A stretch of 64,000 nt of DNA from Ephydatia muelleri (lineage: Eukaryota; Porifera; Demospongiae; Spongillida; Spongillidae), in NCBI GenBank assembly GCA_013339895.1, contig JABACO010000012.1, forward strand, positions 9,489,777 through 9,553,776, written 5' to 3'. Shown one piece after another: positions 12,401 to 24,429 of the stretch (position 1 is its first letter; each line of letters begins with the position of its first letter). Under the pieces are notes generated by a model. That model was not told the DNA's origin. It made no database searches and worked only from the letters and a program-made list of their open reading frames with translations. The translations under genes were made by a program, and so were the position numbers.

Positions 12401-14470
12401 CCAGTTACGAACCAAGATGACTAGCTATGGTCAGGGGTCAGGTTATAGTCGACTTTAAAGGTACATTTGACAGCAAGACTCTGCCACAATCTCCTTGAGC
12501 TTATTGTGGCACACTACCACATTACCTCTGCGCTTACAGGTAATTGCATGGTGGCCAAATTGGCTTTGAGAGCCCAGTGCACATTGCGAGGCCCTCAGAT
12601 GGGTTTAAACTCAGCCACCACTGGACTGCAACCTAACACACAGATGGGCCAATGTGGAGACCCAAGCAATCAGAAGGAATTAACTGCCAGGAGGCATCAT
12701 GGGGTAGAGGAGACTAAAATGGTAACTGAGCCCTGTCTGTTATAGAGGACTGACTCACGAGTTGATTGATGGACCATCCAGAATACCCCACAGCTTCTTC
12801 TGAAGGATTTGAGGAGAAAAAAAAGAGGAAACTCTCAACCTCGATGTAGCTTGAGGAATTGTGTTGTGAACAAGGAAGGTGTGGCACAAGGCCAGATGGG
12901 TGAGCCAACAAAACCCACCACACAAGCGAAGTAGGGTGAATGCAACCTGAGGATCCACTAAACCAACATCTTCAAGCCTAGAACACAGACCATTGGCCAC
13001 AGTATGCATACCAGGAGATATAAGCTGCAAAAATGGATTCAACACATCTCCAGGTGGGCAATGGGGCCTTCGCATTTCCAGTGATTCACTATAGCTGAAA
13101 ATTTCCCATTCCACATTTAGCTACAATGCCATGGGGACCCAGGAAGGACTATGTTGCTGGAGTAATGTCAGGGTCCAACAAAGAGCAAACCTTAATCCAG
13201 CAAGAACACCATCATCCAGATACCAAGCATGGGGATAGGACTGAGACTAGCACATGCACTGATATCACAGAGATGAGGACACCCATGCCAAGTGTACGCA
13301 AGTTTCTGCATGTCAGACCCAGATTTTTATGGGTAGGGAGGGGGTCATGAGACATTGTTTAATACCAATGGTTAACCCCTAAAGGTCAGTTGTTGTGGAG
13401 ATATTATTGGATAAAATTGTGACCTTTCCTAGGATGCTCTGTTCCTGTTGCATTTTATTTGGTGTACCCTTCCACTCTCATAAATAAATTTAGCATGAAA
13501 TAAAAGAACCTTCATGAAGGTACTTTGAGTTGTATTAAGTGTCTATAGGGAAATATTTTCTGCCTTTCATCTTCTGCATAATTAGATCTGCCATACCAAA
13601 TTTCTTCACAAAAGGTCTTCAATATGGAGAGATTTTATGCAAAATGAAGAGGTAGGTTGACACTGGATTCAGGGTTTAGCAAATGGGAATGTAGTAAATT
13701 TAGCATGTCTCACAGTTTGCCTCCAACCTGACCACAGGGGTTTATGCTTTGATATCCTATCAAAACATCTCTTACCTAACACAACTGTCACTCTAAAAAC
13801 CAAGACAGTCTTCTCAGTGGTTGTGACAGTTGTGTTACATAAAAGATGTTTTGATAGGAAATCAAAGCATAAACCCCTGTCCAGTTGAGCCATGCTACAT
13901 TTTCATTTGCTCAACCCTGAACCCAACCTCCTAATTTTGCATGAACCTCTCCATATTGAAGACCTTTTGTAAAGAAATTTGGTATGGCAGATCAGTTATC
14001 TAATTATACAGAAGACGAAAGGCAGAAAATATTTCCCTATAGACACTTAATACAGATTAAATATCACTCAATATACCTTCATGAAGGTTCTTTAATTGTA
14101 TGCTAAATTCATTTCCAAAGAGGCAAGTAACTCCAAACTGGTAAAATTCAAAGAATGAAGTCATATTTGCTCTGACAGCAGCACAGAGGCATTTATCAGT
14201 AAGATGGTGCAGGGCTTCACCAATCACAGTTGGCCAGATGTCTCCAAGAGCTGAAATTGTTAAGTGCTGTAATACTGCCTCCTGCATGCTATGCAGGCCA
14301 ACACGTCTGCTGGGGTTTTGTGAACCTAACAAGTTGCCTAATAGTGATTGTAGTAGAGGATCCTCAGCAGCTTCAACCACATGTTGTATTCAAAGACCTG
14401 ATGGACCTGCTTCAAAAAGGACCAAGGATGACCAATACATTAAGATCTTGTGGGTCACCTTCTGGTGCTA
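12400..14470 (-). mobile_element. LINE remnant, same family as 6773-9420, split by a foldback
   Basis: Minus-strand reverse-transcriptase fragments appear in order. 14380-14120 reads DPLLQSLLGNLLGSQNPSRR through FYQFGVTC. After a foldback insertion, 13260-13126 reads HAWYLDDGVLAG, and 13060-12860 carries the later region (LRLCGGFCWLTHLALCHTF). The blocks match the plus-strand LINE at 7044-8270 in the same order but are badly broken, and the FNLVSR-type central motif is missing. It sits in gene B's 4.3-kb intron, in the same orientation as the gene. Confidence 0.7.
13487..14113. repeat. Long foldback, arms about 300 bases
   Basis: The left arm (from taaatttagcatgaaataaa, then ccttcatgaaggta, agtgtctatagggaaatatt, ccataccaaatttcttcaca, gggtttatgctttgatatcc) is repeated in reverse complement on the right (aaatcaaagcataaacccct, aagaaatttggtatggcag, aatatttccctatagacact, taccttcatgaaggttcttt, gtatgctaaattca). 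The turn is near 13805. It is a near-perfect hairpin of about 620 bases placed inside the LINE RT between FGVTC and the YLDD block. No coding content is seen, consistent with a non-autonomous foldback DNA element. Confidence 0.85.
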
Positions 14471-15437
14471 ATATTTGAACATCTGGGCAAGCACTGCTGT
14501 GCAGCTTGCTCAGTAATCAACAGTTACTTACTATAGGTACGCTACCCCAGAGGATGCAAAACTTGACAGGCTTTCTCAAGGTGGCAGGCATGATTCAGGC
14601 AAAGACTGGTTTGGCTTTGTTGTTGGGCGTTTATGGGCAGGAAAAAAAAATCGTTTTGCACACCAATAATATCAAGTTCAGTCATCACAAAACAAGCTCC
14701 AAAGAACACAAACTCAGATTGTGTATATCGTAATAAAGCAACGGTTTCACATTTCCAATACACAAAGTCACTAATGCCGGGGATGTTGCAAACTGCCTTG
14801 CTTTGGGGTAGAGAAGGGGTATGGAGAACCTTTTAGCACAACTGTTAAACCATCTCTCTACAGGTTTTCCCATCCAGATGGTCATCATGCAAAGGAAATT
14901 TTGAGCGCAATTCCCTCTAGAACACATATATGTACATCAGTGCTGTTCAATGCATACATAACAGCTGCATTCATTCAGCATCCAACTGCTTTCAATACTT
15001 TTATTTCAGGCGGTTTCTTTTACCGCAAGCACAAACATGTACATGTATCAGCACAAGCACTTTCTGAGAAAGTTGTGATACACGATTGTATAGCAAACCC
15101 TGGTAGTATAAGAAGGAAACAAGATGAGTGGAAAGAAACAAAATGGAACAGTCCTGCACTTTTAAATGTTGGCATGTGTGATCTCAATCGCAGTAAATAG
15201 TAGAAATGTAAGCCTTTGTAAAGCCATTGTCAACATGAAGGTTTGCCTCATCGCCCGTATACTAATTGAAGAAAAAAAACTTGGATCCACCAAACTGTGT
15301 ATTTAATGTAACACAATCATAGCCTATACCATAGTCTATCAACTATAGCATAATGGAATCTCGCAATCTGATTGGTCGATAACAGGTACCTTATTTCCCG
15401 TAGAGACCTCGTTAGCCTAATCGCATCCTCTAAATGT

Positions 15438-15726
15438 CAGAGGGCGGGTATTCTACGGTAGAATACCCACCCTCTGGCACTTAGAATACCCGCCAATAAG
15501 ATCCCGTTGCTACACAAAAAACTGCGCTTGCGCAATGGATAATTGTAACGGCATTGGTTACTATAAACGTATACAACATGCGCGTTGCTACAGTCTAAAT
15601 CAGTTAGATACTGTCACCTTCGTGATCTACGTGATTTAGAATACCCTCAGGCCCTTAGTAGCGCCCTCGCTACGCTCGGGACGCTACAGCCCAGGGCCCT
15701 CGGGTATTCTAAATCACGTAGATCCC
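15438..15726. repeat. Two adjacent palindromes sharing a TATTCTA motif
   Basis: The first palindrome, 15438-15480, is agagggcgggtattctacgg followed by its complement. The second pairs 15623-15654 (gatctacgtgatttagaata) with 15694-15725 (tattctaaatcacgtagatc); at least 22 arm bases are perfect. The gggtattct motif occurs in both. This looks like a MITE-type hairpin cluster in gene B's 4.3-kb intron. Confidence 0.7.
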
Positions 15727-15899
15727 TCGGTTCCAGTACCTAACTATTATTTATTACACTGTACAAAGTTAATGCCTTAAGGTGGCCAATTTTTTTGGTT
15801 GCTATAATTCTTGTGCATCTAATCTTTGTGGTTTAGGGAAAACCTAGAAAATATGTACCCCTTGAAAAATTCTGTAACAAATGTGGTGTGGCCACTTAC

Positions 15900-15980
15900 A
15901 ATCAGTAGCATCAGTCTTTGAGTCTGGGAGTTTAAGTAGAGGGTCATCTACCAAAGTGTCAAAATCTGTCCGTACACCAC
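15900..15980 (-). CDS. Gene B linker exon before the second RING
   Basis: Eighty-one bases, phase 1-1, encoding GGVRTDFDTLVDDPLLKLPD then SKTDATD. It is the counterpart of gene C exon 26040-25960 (same length, same GG start and an aspartate/proline-rich middle). It probably forms an unstructured spacer. Confidence 0.7.
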
Positions 15981-16011
15981 CTAAATCAGAGTATAGGGAA
16001 AAAACATACAC

Positions 16012-16040
16012 ACACACATGCACACACACACACACACACA
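16012..16040. repeat. Short (CA)n microsatellite
   Basis: A CA dinucleotide run about 30 bases long. The surrounding intron, 15981-17328, contains no recognisable exon. Confidence 0.85.
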
Positions 16041-17328
16041 CATAGACACACATGCAGAAAAAATAGTCAGACAAGTTAATAACGACATTTTCCTATTACG
16101 TAGCACTTGTGTGAATGTATGTACACAGTCAAAGCTATTGCATCACAAGCCCCATGTACCCCACAAACTGAAGTACAGACTTGCAGGAATGCCACTTTGT
16201 CACGATCAAAGGTAATACTACACAACATTATCGGACAAACAGGGTTTATGCTTTTTATTATTTTTATTTTTTACTTTCTTAGAGTCTGCTTGTTCTATAC
16301 AAAATGATTCTTAGGAATGTAAAGTTGGACTGCCCACCATGCAGTTATGATCGGCACTGAATTTTAAAATTTGCCACTTGCCAAAATGATTGGCGCAAAA
16401 TTAACTTCGCACAGCAGTATCTCTGTAGTGGATAAAGTAAAAATTAACGAACAGAACAATCAAATAGCAATAGGTCCCCTCTACGTACAAACCGAATTTG
16501 AAACGATTTGAACGCTCCTACCTAAAGATGTAGAGGTTTTGAACCTGATAGGGTATCAGACCTCATAACGTCGGCACTATGATTGTGCAAGGCACCAAAC
16601 TACATTTACACATAGAGAAATGGTGTAGGACAAAGTTTTGAAAATAAGGAGTCGTTAGCATTAATCGCTGATAAGTTACAGCAATTTGTGTTTTATGTTA
16701 TAAACCAAAATCCACAAGGGTCATTATCTCATAGAACGTCTGTACAGGTGCAATTTTTGACACATTCTTAAACTGATGTAAGACCAACTTGTGGTGTGGT
16801 TGCAACAGAATGACTAAAATAATGCAGACTTTTTGAAATGAGAAACAAGGGAGCAGATCACCAGTTGCACCTGGTAGCCTAGTCCACACTTCAAATATTT
16901 GCCCTAAGACACTGAGAGGTTTACATTATCTCTTTGTGATAAAGTGATTTGAATGCAGCATTGGATCGTGCAGAAAGCAAAGAAACAAGGTACAGTGAGA
17001 TGGAAAAAATGCTGCAACAAAACAGTCCTACATTTTGCAAATGACTTCAAAACGGAGCATCTATGTTGTAACATCAGTTCTATCAATCAAAACTGTACAA
17101 AGATGGGTTTTGCAATCAGATCAATACCTAGTATGATAAAAAGGAGTCCATGACTAAACTGGGAATACACAGACTACATGTAAGGTTGTGTAAACTTAAG
17201 AATAAAAATGTTTCATTTTGCCTTTATTTTTTGTTGTATGTACAGATTACAGATATGTTATAAATCATTGCACTGTGATTTCAATATCCCCAAAGTAATA
17301 GATCTAAATGTGAAACAAGTGGTCTAAC

Positions 17329-18465
17329 CTCCAACTGCTCCAGCAGATGTAGAAACACCACCCTCCCCTGCACTTCCCCTCTTCACCACATCAACTGCTG
17401 TGGGGATGCTGGTGGTGACTCCTCACTTCTTCTGATTGATATATTTGGCAAAACATTCAAAGGTAGAGCTATCGTTTATGACAATTCTGATGTCCCCCAG
17501 GACAGGAGGTCTGCTGGTGAACTGATGGTTGATGATGGTATCAATGATCACCTCAGCCACCAGTTCCTTAGCTACTCCAAAGATTCCACTGCTGATGGCT
17601 GGGAAGGATATAGATGGGATACCATTTTTCTCAGCTGTTATCAAAACCTGCTCCACAACTTGCTCAATCAATCTTCTACAGTCCTTAGGTGAGTATTCTG
17701 TGGCTCTAGGTCCAACAACATGATACACATGTTTACACTTCAGGGCCCCTCCCCCACTACCAGTCACAGCCACATCTCCCATCTGAACTGGTCCATGGGT
17801 AGCTATGTAAGCATTGGACATTTTTTGTAGACCTCCACCTGATGCTGTATTAAAGGCCCACGCCACTCCCCCTGCATTATCAAGATCCTTGTTAGCTGCA
17901 TTGACAATCACCTCCACATCTTCAGCAACTATATCAGACTGCTTCAGAGTCAACACTGTGTGATCACAGATCTTCATAGCAAAGAGAGGTGGCAACTTAT
18001 GTTTTGGCGATTTCATTAATTTATCCAAACAGCTCATTAGTTCTTTCTTTGCCACGTCAAACTGTTGTGGTGAATTAGAGATCATTTTGACTACACACTT
18101 ATCCTCCATGTAGATAAAGACACACTGATTATACCTGGACTTCCGTACGGCAACTAAATACAGCACAATATTTGAGTCCAGGGTTGGAGCAAGTTGAATG
18201 TCTTCAGCTTTGAACGGAGCTAGAGATATTGCCTTCTGGTATGCAGATTGGAATTTGGCGACACATTCATCCACAGCCTCAGGTGTAGGTCCTTGAATGA
18301 TGGCAGTACACTCTGAAGGCTTGTACACCACTCCTTCAATGTCCCCATCAGGAAGCTTCTCCAACAGGTAAAGGACATCTGGACTGAGGTTGGTAAGTGG
18401 CATCGTGTGAAGAGGTTTGAGGGGTGGACCCCTTGTGACATCATTCAATGCAGAGCTAGTTGACC
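17329..18465 (-). pseudogene. Gene B KH-like and macro exon with one in-frame TGA
   Basis: A 1137-base phase 1-1 exon. It encodes the KH-like block ([20 protein letters not shown]), a spacer, then a macro domain: [48 protein letters not shown] and [14 protein letters not shown]. Both phosphate-binding loops are present, although GVAG is changed to GVAW, which could weaken ADP-ribose binding. The domain closes with [24 protein letters not shown] at 17423-17425 follows QKK, after the fold is complete. Gene C has AAA at that position, and the frame stays open beyond to the donor at 17328. Confidence 0.85.
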
Positions 18466-18897
18466 CTACAATACAGGAAACCACCTATTAGCTCATGCCA
18501 ACAATTATTGATCTGCCACTGATATATGAGTAGGTACATGTGAATTGCTTAAAAAGGATGGATTGAATGGCTATATACATGTATGCACTTATTGTACACT
18601 GATCATGCAAACACCAAACAAGGCTAACAAAAAACATGCATGTTCAAGGAACTCCATTCCTTTTGTCTTAATGTATATCAGTGCCGGACCATGGTTAATA
18701 CATGCTGCTGGCCAGGTAAGTTATACAGGCTTGAACTTACTAAACTCCAGACTGCCTAAATGACCCTTCATATTGGTGCACTGAAATGCACTAACAGTTA
18801 TCATTTGCCCAACATTGCAGGGCAAAACAATGACTCTCCTATAATATACAATGATGCCATAGCAACCAATTTTTTAGTGTCCCATGCTGTTCCTTAC

Positions 18898-19155
18898 CAC
18901 ACTCCACTCCAGCCATCACTCCCTCTGCCAGGTCTGTTCTTCCCATCCTCCCCAAGGCACTGGACAACATCTGTCTTGAAGCTGCCATGGCTCCATGGAT
19001 CCAGTGCTTGATCACCTCCACCATGCACACCTCTGGTGGACCTTGGATGGCATCCAAGATGACTGGCTGCAGACCTAGACCACTCCCTAGCTCCTTCCAT
19101 TGGCCTGATATAGTGGACACAGCAGCTATGATATTGGAGAGGTCATATGAACTGG
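18898..19155 (-). CDS. Gene B Death-domain exon
   Basis: A 258-base phase 1-1 exon encoding [40 protein letters not shown] and [17 protein letters not shown]. The pattern (hydrophobic helix, W-K-LG--LGL, later G--DLAE) is that of the Death fold, a homotypic interaction domain in apoptosis and immune signalling. The exon and its flanks appear nearly identical to gene C 34263-34006. The linker exons 19266-19213 and 19432-19409 lie just upstream. Confidence 0.85.
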
Positions 19156-19212
19156 CTATAATGGAGAAGAAGAGAGATAGCTGAGGGTTTGAAGCAATGA
19201 TGGACCACATAC

Positions 19213-19546
19213 CTCCACCAGAACTATTAATAGAGGATACTTGTCCTTGTGAGCTGCCTGGAGCCTCTAAAAATTAAAAATGAAGGGGATATTTACTTGA
19301 CATCAATGGCATTAGCAGAAGTGATGTATGGATGAGCAGTGATGTATGGATGATGTCATAGTCACTGGTCATAGTTCCTGGATACCGGTTGCATGCATGT
19401 AAACCTACCTTCATCTGTACCATGTGGAGGTACTGCCAATAGGTTGTGTCATATGCAACCAATAGAATACTTACTGTCAGATGCAGCTGTCCTTGAGGGA
19501 GGTGAGTGTGGAGATGCACCAGTCACAGCAGGCTCTAGCTCTGAGC
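19213..19546 (-). CDS. Gene B linker exons
   Basis: Three short phase 1-1 exons: 19546-19475 ([20 protein letters not shown]...), 19432-19409 (PPHGTDE) and 19266-19213 ([17 protein letters not shown]). They match gene C exons at 34633-34553, 34510-34487 and 34374-34321. The first is nine bases shorter than in gene C, an in-frame loss. Confidence 0.7.
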
Positions 19547-20094
19547 CTGCACCAACAAATACAGATGCAGAGAATCAGTCATACGAAATAATGCACAGAA
19601 AGCTATCTACTTTTTTTGTTACGATTACAACAAACATTGTATGCTAAAAACTCTCTATTCCAGCCTATTACTATCTATTGACCCTTCTTGCCAATACGAC
19701 CAAAGCAACGTTATTGTGCTTCTTTGGTGCCAACAAGACTTAAGCAACTTTTAGGAGGTCAATAGGTGCCAATATCTACAGGGAGCTTTTAAGGTCCCTT
19801 TGATCCACCTAACCAGCTCTGCAAGCATTGTATATAGATACTTGGCATAGATGCTGGTCACACAATGTTGATTTAACCTTATACATGACCACGAAACGGA
19901 ACAGCAGTCGACTTAGTGCAAAATTAATCGAGTCCCCTGCACAGATGCTTAACAGCATTGAGGCATGTGACAAGAGCAAGGCATCACGAGCAACAGTTCA
20001 AACCATGACTAAAAGAAAGACATAAAGTTCCCCTTTGAAGCTCCTCTTGAGCATGTAAAACCTTTCGTCCTCAGTTTTCCCCCTCCCTCAATAC

Positions 20095-21197
20095 CATGAA
20101 ACGAAGTAGTTGTTCTTGCATTGAACATTACATCGTCACCCACAGTGACAGTGAGATGACAGACTCCCTCAGATACGTTTCTACAGGATACTTTGCGTGC
20201 AACTGTGCCATCAGAGTTCAGCTTCTGCTGTAGTTGTCTATACATCACCCTCAGCTGCTCAATACGAGCACAAAAAAGGTGCTTCATGGACACAAATTCC
20301 TCATCACATGACTGGCCTTTCAGGTACTTCACAAAGCCATGCATTGTCTTGATGCGGGATTGAAGTTGCTCAATATCTGCCACTTGATCTTCTCAACCTT
20401 TAATCACCTTGGTTACATCAGATAATAGTATTGATTCTTTCTCCTGAAAGAACTGTACAAGGTGGACAAAAGCTTGTTTGATAGACTCAATTAATGCCCG
20501 ATCGCACTCCAACAGTTCCCCTTTTTTGCTATCCAATGCTTCCATGGTAACCTGTAGCTCACTTTCACATTGCACAAGAGAGTCCATCTCACCCGAGACA
20601 GCTGCCTTTCCAGGACTGTGTATTTTCACTTCTTGTACAAGTGAGGTCACTGCTTTGCATACAGCTTCCTTAAAAGGAATAACACAATTTTTCAAATGCT
20701 TCACCTGATGCTGGGGCTGTGGGTGCTCTAAGAAGGCACACTCATAACACACGAGACTCTCACAGCTGCAACAGTAAAGTTCCAACTTCCTTGAAGCATG
20801 AGTGGAACACACAGGCTCCACCATTTTAGCAGAAAGATGACATGCACCTAACTCTTTTACCTCCATGACCTTATGCGACTTGAGCACCTTCATCAAACGA
20901 TGGTTGTTAGAGCAGTCTATACATAGGAATGTATTACAACTAAGACAAAATGCCACTGCTGCACTCGTAGAACCACAACGTTCACAACCTTCACCACCTC
21001 TCTTTAATTTCTTCTCGACCTCAATCATATTAGCAACAGAGAAGGCTGTTGGAAGTTTGCTCAAACCATCCCGGGATATGGAAATTGCGGTCTCACAGAG
21101 AGGGCAGCAGACTTTCAATACAGGCCTTACACATTATATGTAGACATGACAAAACTCTGGGATGTTCAAATAATTTATGACACCCCTGACATGTCAG
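20095..21197 (-). pseudogene. Gene B RING/B-box/coiled-coil exon with lesions
   Basis: It begins with CQGCHKLFEHPRVLSCLHIM and CKACIE, then loses 26 bases relative to gene C (near 21110). The second half of the RING (CCPLCE) is therefore in another frame. Two B-boxes follow (CERCGSTSAAVAFCLSCNTF and [20 protein letters not shown]), then a coiled coil (DSKKGELLECDRALIESIKQ). A TGA at 20393-20395 interrupts it after TKVIKG. The same frame continues with DIEQLQSRIKTMHGFVKYLK and [19 protein letters not shown] to a donor at 20095. No start codon in phase was found upstream. Confidence 0.8.
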
Positions 21198-21199
21198 CT

Positions 21200-22140
21200 G
21201 CCCTATAATGAAAGCGACCTGTGGGGGGAGGAGTAATGTCGAGGTTACGACCGGTTCCAGCATTGTAACTGCTTAATCAGGACGGTTAGTCACGAGTGCG
21301 CATTTAGAAAAAAACTAAGAATGAACACTCACTAACAGCCTACGTACTCATGTTCGCCATATTAAGAATTATGGTATCCAAACAAAAAATTATTGATTCA
21401 GACCCGACTGATGTTATCGCATAAAATACGTACATTATGTGATATGCTTACGTCAGTGGGTCTGGTATTCAATCTGTCATGTGTAGGCTATGCAATATAG
21501 TTGTCCTTTAAAAGAACTTATTTGAAGTAGCTTAGTAACGTATACAGCTCCCCAACACAGTGGTGGATGGCTAGTCTCCTCTCGCCGGGTGTCATGTAGA
21601 ATCAATTATGCTCGGCTTCTGAGCTGTGTGGAAAGATGCAGTAATACCAGGTGAGCAACTCTAACGATAGATTCCATTTTGCAAACACATTCGAAGGTCT
21701 TTTTCAAATGAATGCATGCGATGATAGCGAGGGAGACTGTGGATGCACAAGTGGGTCTTCCTCTTTAATCCATAGCATTTATGAAGTATAAAATGTGACT
21801 CTACGATTCATAACATCATTAGTCTCGTCTCCAGACCCAATATACTCAGCATTGGGGACGAGGCTACTTCCTAATACATGTATACATGTATTTTATTTAC
21901 GGTAGATGGATGAGTCATGCACATGTGTGCAGGTATAAAGCTATTCATTGCACTCTTGTTCCCATTTAGACCGCACTGACCTTATTATTATCATCCTTTC
22001 TCAGATGTAATGAAATTTACAATGTACTTGCAATGATTTTTTTAATTACGTATATAATTTAATTTTTGGGCTGTAATACAACACAAAGATAAACGATCAA
22101 AATAATAAGAATACAATACAATTATAGGAACAATAGAAAA
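21200..22140. other. Upstream flank of gene B
   Basis: Mostly unassigned sequence. It holds a 47-base mini-palindrome at 21820-21866 (tagtctcgtctccag ... ggggacgaggcta), whose end resembles the terminal repeat of the element at 52570. A minus-strand ATG context near 21352 (ATGGCGAAC) resembles the gene C first exon but has no matching donor phase. Confidence 0.4.
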
Positions 22141-22149
22141 ATATTAATA

Positions 22150-22690
22150 ATATATAGACATAATGAAAACCTTTTTTTTCTTTTTATGGTAATAACTGAT
22201 AAGTTTAAAAAGAGGTACAAGGCAACCAATGTAATGGAAAATACAGTGCTGCACTGCAAAACCAGCACAGTAATTCTCAGAAGAAATCATAATGCATTTT
22301 GTAATGTTGTCATTCTATTGATAATTACAAGTAGCCTAAATAGGTCTGTGATGCTTAGTTGTTCTGCAACATGCAGATGCATTGAAATCAAAGCCCATGT
22401 TTTCAAGATGCAAAGTGCTGTACACATTTACTCCTTGAACTGCAATCATTACTTTTTTTTGTCTTTGTGTTAACAATTTTTCGGATTTATAATCCCCCAC
22501 AACTATGTCTTGTGATGAATATCATTCCAGGTCACAATGTTGTCCTGTCCGTTAAGGCATGTGGGATGTTCCAATAGTGAAGATCAGTTTAGCATCCCAG
22601 GCTTTCTGCAGTAACTGAAATACAACAGACAATGATTTTACTACAGTAATGTTGTTCCTATAGAGTACTAATAACTTCAAAACTTCCCTT
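22150..22690 (-). pseudogene. Third DTC remnant
   Basis: On the minus strand 22617-22500 matches the third DTC exon of genes B and C ([18 protein letters not shown]) but is truncated and has stops before the WNDIHHKT block. A stub of the preceding exon lies at 22690-22677. The downstream part, 22150-22500, matches gene B intron sequence at about 10640-11020. Similarity ends abruptly near 22690. Confidence 0.75.
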
Positions 22691-22779
22691 CACTGCAAAA
22701 CACATTTGTGCACCATTTTAGATACAGCTTCTAGTTAGCTACTCAGACATCCTTGCAATCACATTGAAGCGCATACAGG

Positions 22780-23700
22780 TATAGGTTGCAATTGCCACAA
22801 TACCAGAGGTCAAGGGCATCAATCTAAAATATTTGCAGATGATACTAAACTCTATGTTGCTCACTCTTCTGATTCAATTTCACCTTTGTCCCTATCATTG
22901 TCGAATTTTTGTATAGGGCTGGCAGCTTAATATTGCTTTTCAAAAATGTAGTGTAATATCTTTTGGACATAACTCTGCAAACAATTCTTATTCCTTAGGT
23001 GGTGTATTGCTGAATAGAGTTCATGATATATGTGACCTAGGTGCGCACATAACATCCGACTTTAAGTCCAGCTTCCATTGTGCTGCAAAGGCTTTCCAAA
23101 GGTATTCTCTTCTGCTTAAGGGTCTTCATACTCTGATATCTCTACACTTTGTCGAGTATACATATCCTATGTCAGACCAATTCTGGAATATAATTCTCTA
23201 GTGTGGAACCATGGCTATTACAAGTCAGTAGATGTGTTGAAAGGGTTCAGCACTTTTTCACCAGAACTAGGTAAAGCTGCCCACTATGAGCTATGCTGAT
23301 CATCTTCTACACCTAGGTTTTCATTCATTGGAGTATCGCAGAGTGTTTTTAGAGCTCCTTATGTGTTTTAAGATTGTGAAAAACCTTGTTGATCTTGATG
23401 CATCAGCCTTTTTCCACATCAACTTGTCACCATATGGTACAAGAGGTAATTCCATTTAACTAAGTCCGGTGACTACACCATGCCAATTTCTTCTCTGTCC
23501 GAATTATTAATTCCTTACCAGATACTGTTGTCACCTCATCCTCTGAACTAATATTTAAGTCAAGGCTATGTACAGTGAACTTGTCTCCCTTTTGCAGCTG
23601 CTTCCCGTTTAAGTACTGGGCAGTATATAAGTGCATTTACACATGTCATTACTTGCCTTTGTGTGTATACTATGTGCACATAAATTATCATTATCATATC
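22780..23700 (+). mobile_element. CR1/Jockey-like LINE remnant
   Basis: Plus-strand fragments in several frames give the ends of an RT ORF: IPEVKGINLKYFADDTKLYV (the F/YADD motif), YVRPILEYNSLVWNHGYYKS, VLKRVQHFFTRT and LGFHSLEYRRVFLELLMCFK. These are standard C-terminal RT and thumb motifs of CR1/L2/Jockey-type LINEs. This is a different clade from the other LINEs here. It ends with a tattatcatt-type simple repeat near 23690. Many stops show it is old. Confidence 0.8.
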
Positions 23701-24429
23701 ATTATCATTATCAATATGTGGGACAGTTAGAGTAGAATAAACGAAAGATGTAGTAAGCTATAATCTGGTTCCTGAATGTGTGGTAACTGCATTGATATTA
23801 TCTACAGTAGTTGCATAGCATCCATCTGTTGTGGGATAGACAGCAGTTTTTGGTGTTGGGGGCAGAGGGCATGGGAAGGCAAAGCCCAATTGCAACCCTC
23901 AGTATGAGTGGATTTATGTGTTGATACAGTGAGGGAGAGAGTGTGTCTTTTCTCAACTTATAGATGCATCTCTCAAGATTTTTCCTCAGTGGATCATGTT
24001 GCATTTTTGCAATCGACTTCATGTGTGCAGTGCTCACTGGGTGCCATGCATGTGACAAGTTCATTTGTAGTGAAAGCATTTGAACCAGTACATATGATCT
24101 GATGTGACAGTTAATGACAGCTGATAAACATTTCAGATAGCTGGTAAACATTTCATCTACCCTTCGTGCAGCTGAAACTCGCACAACATACAACCTCACA
24201 GTACAACTGAAATCCGCCATGTATACCATTCTTCTTCAAGACAACCGGAAACATAACACTTTTCATAACACAACAGTAGAAATTAGACATTAGACAGATA
24301 CACCCTGCAGTCTTATCTACACCAGGACTTAGCTAGGCTAATTACAAGATCTCCATTCATTCTCTTGTTGGACTAAGATATTACGAGCTTCGTGTAGGTA
24401 AAAATCAAATACTTCACATCCAACTGATA

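Noticed and set aside
18894-19184. Antisense frames shared by both Death exons
   Set aside because: Their conservation follows from the identity of the Death exons themselves; there is no independent evidence of coding.
21820-21866. 47-base mini-element with a TAGTCTCGT-like tip
   Set aside because: The arms are short and imperfect and no target-site duplication is visible; kept only as a note beside the 52570 element.
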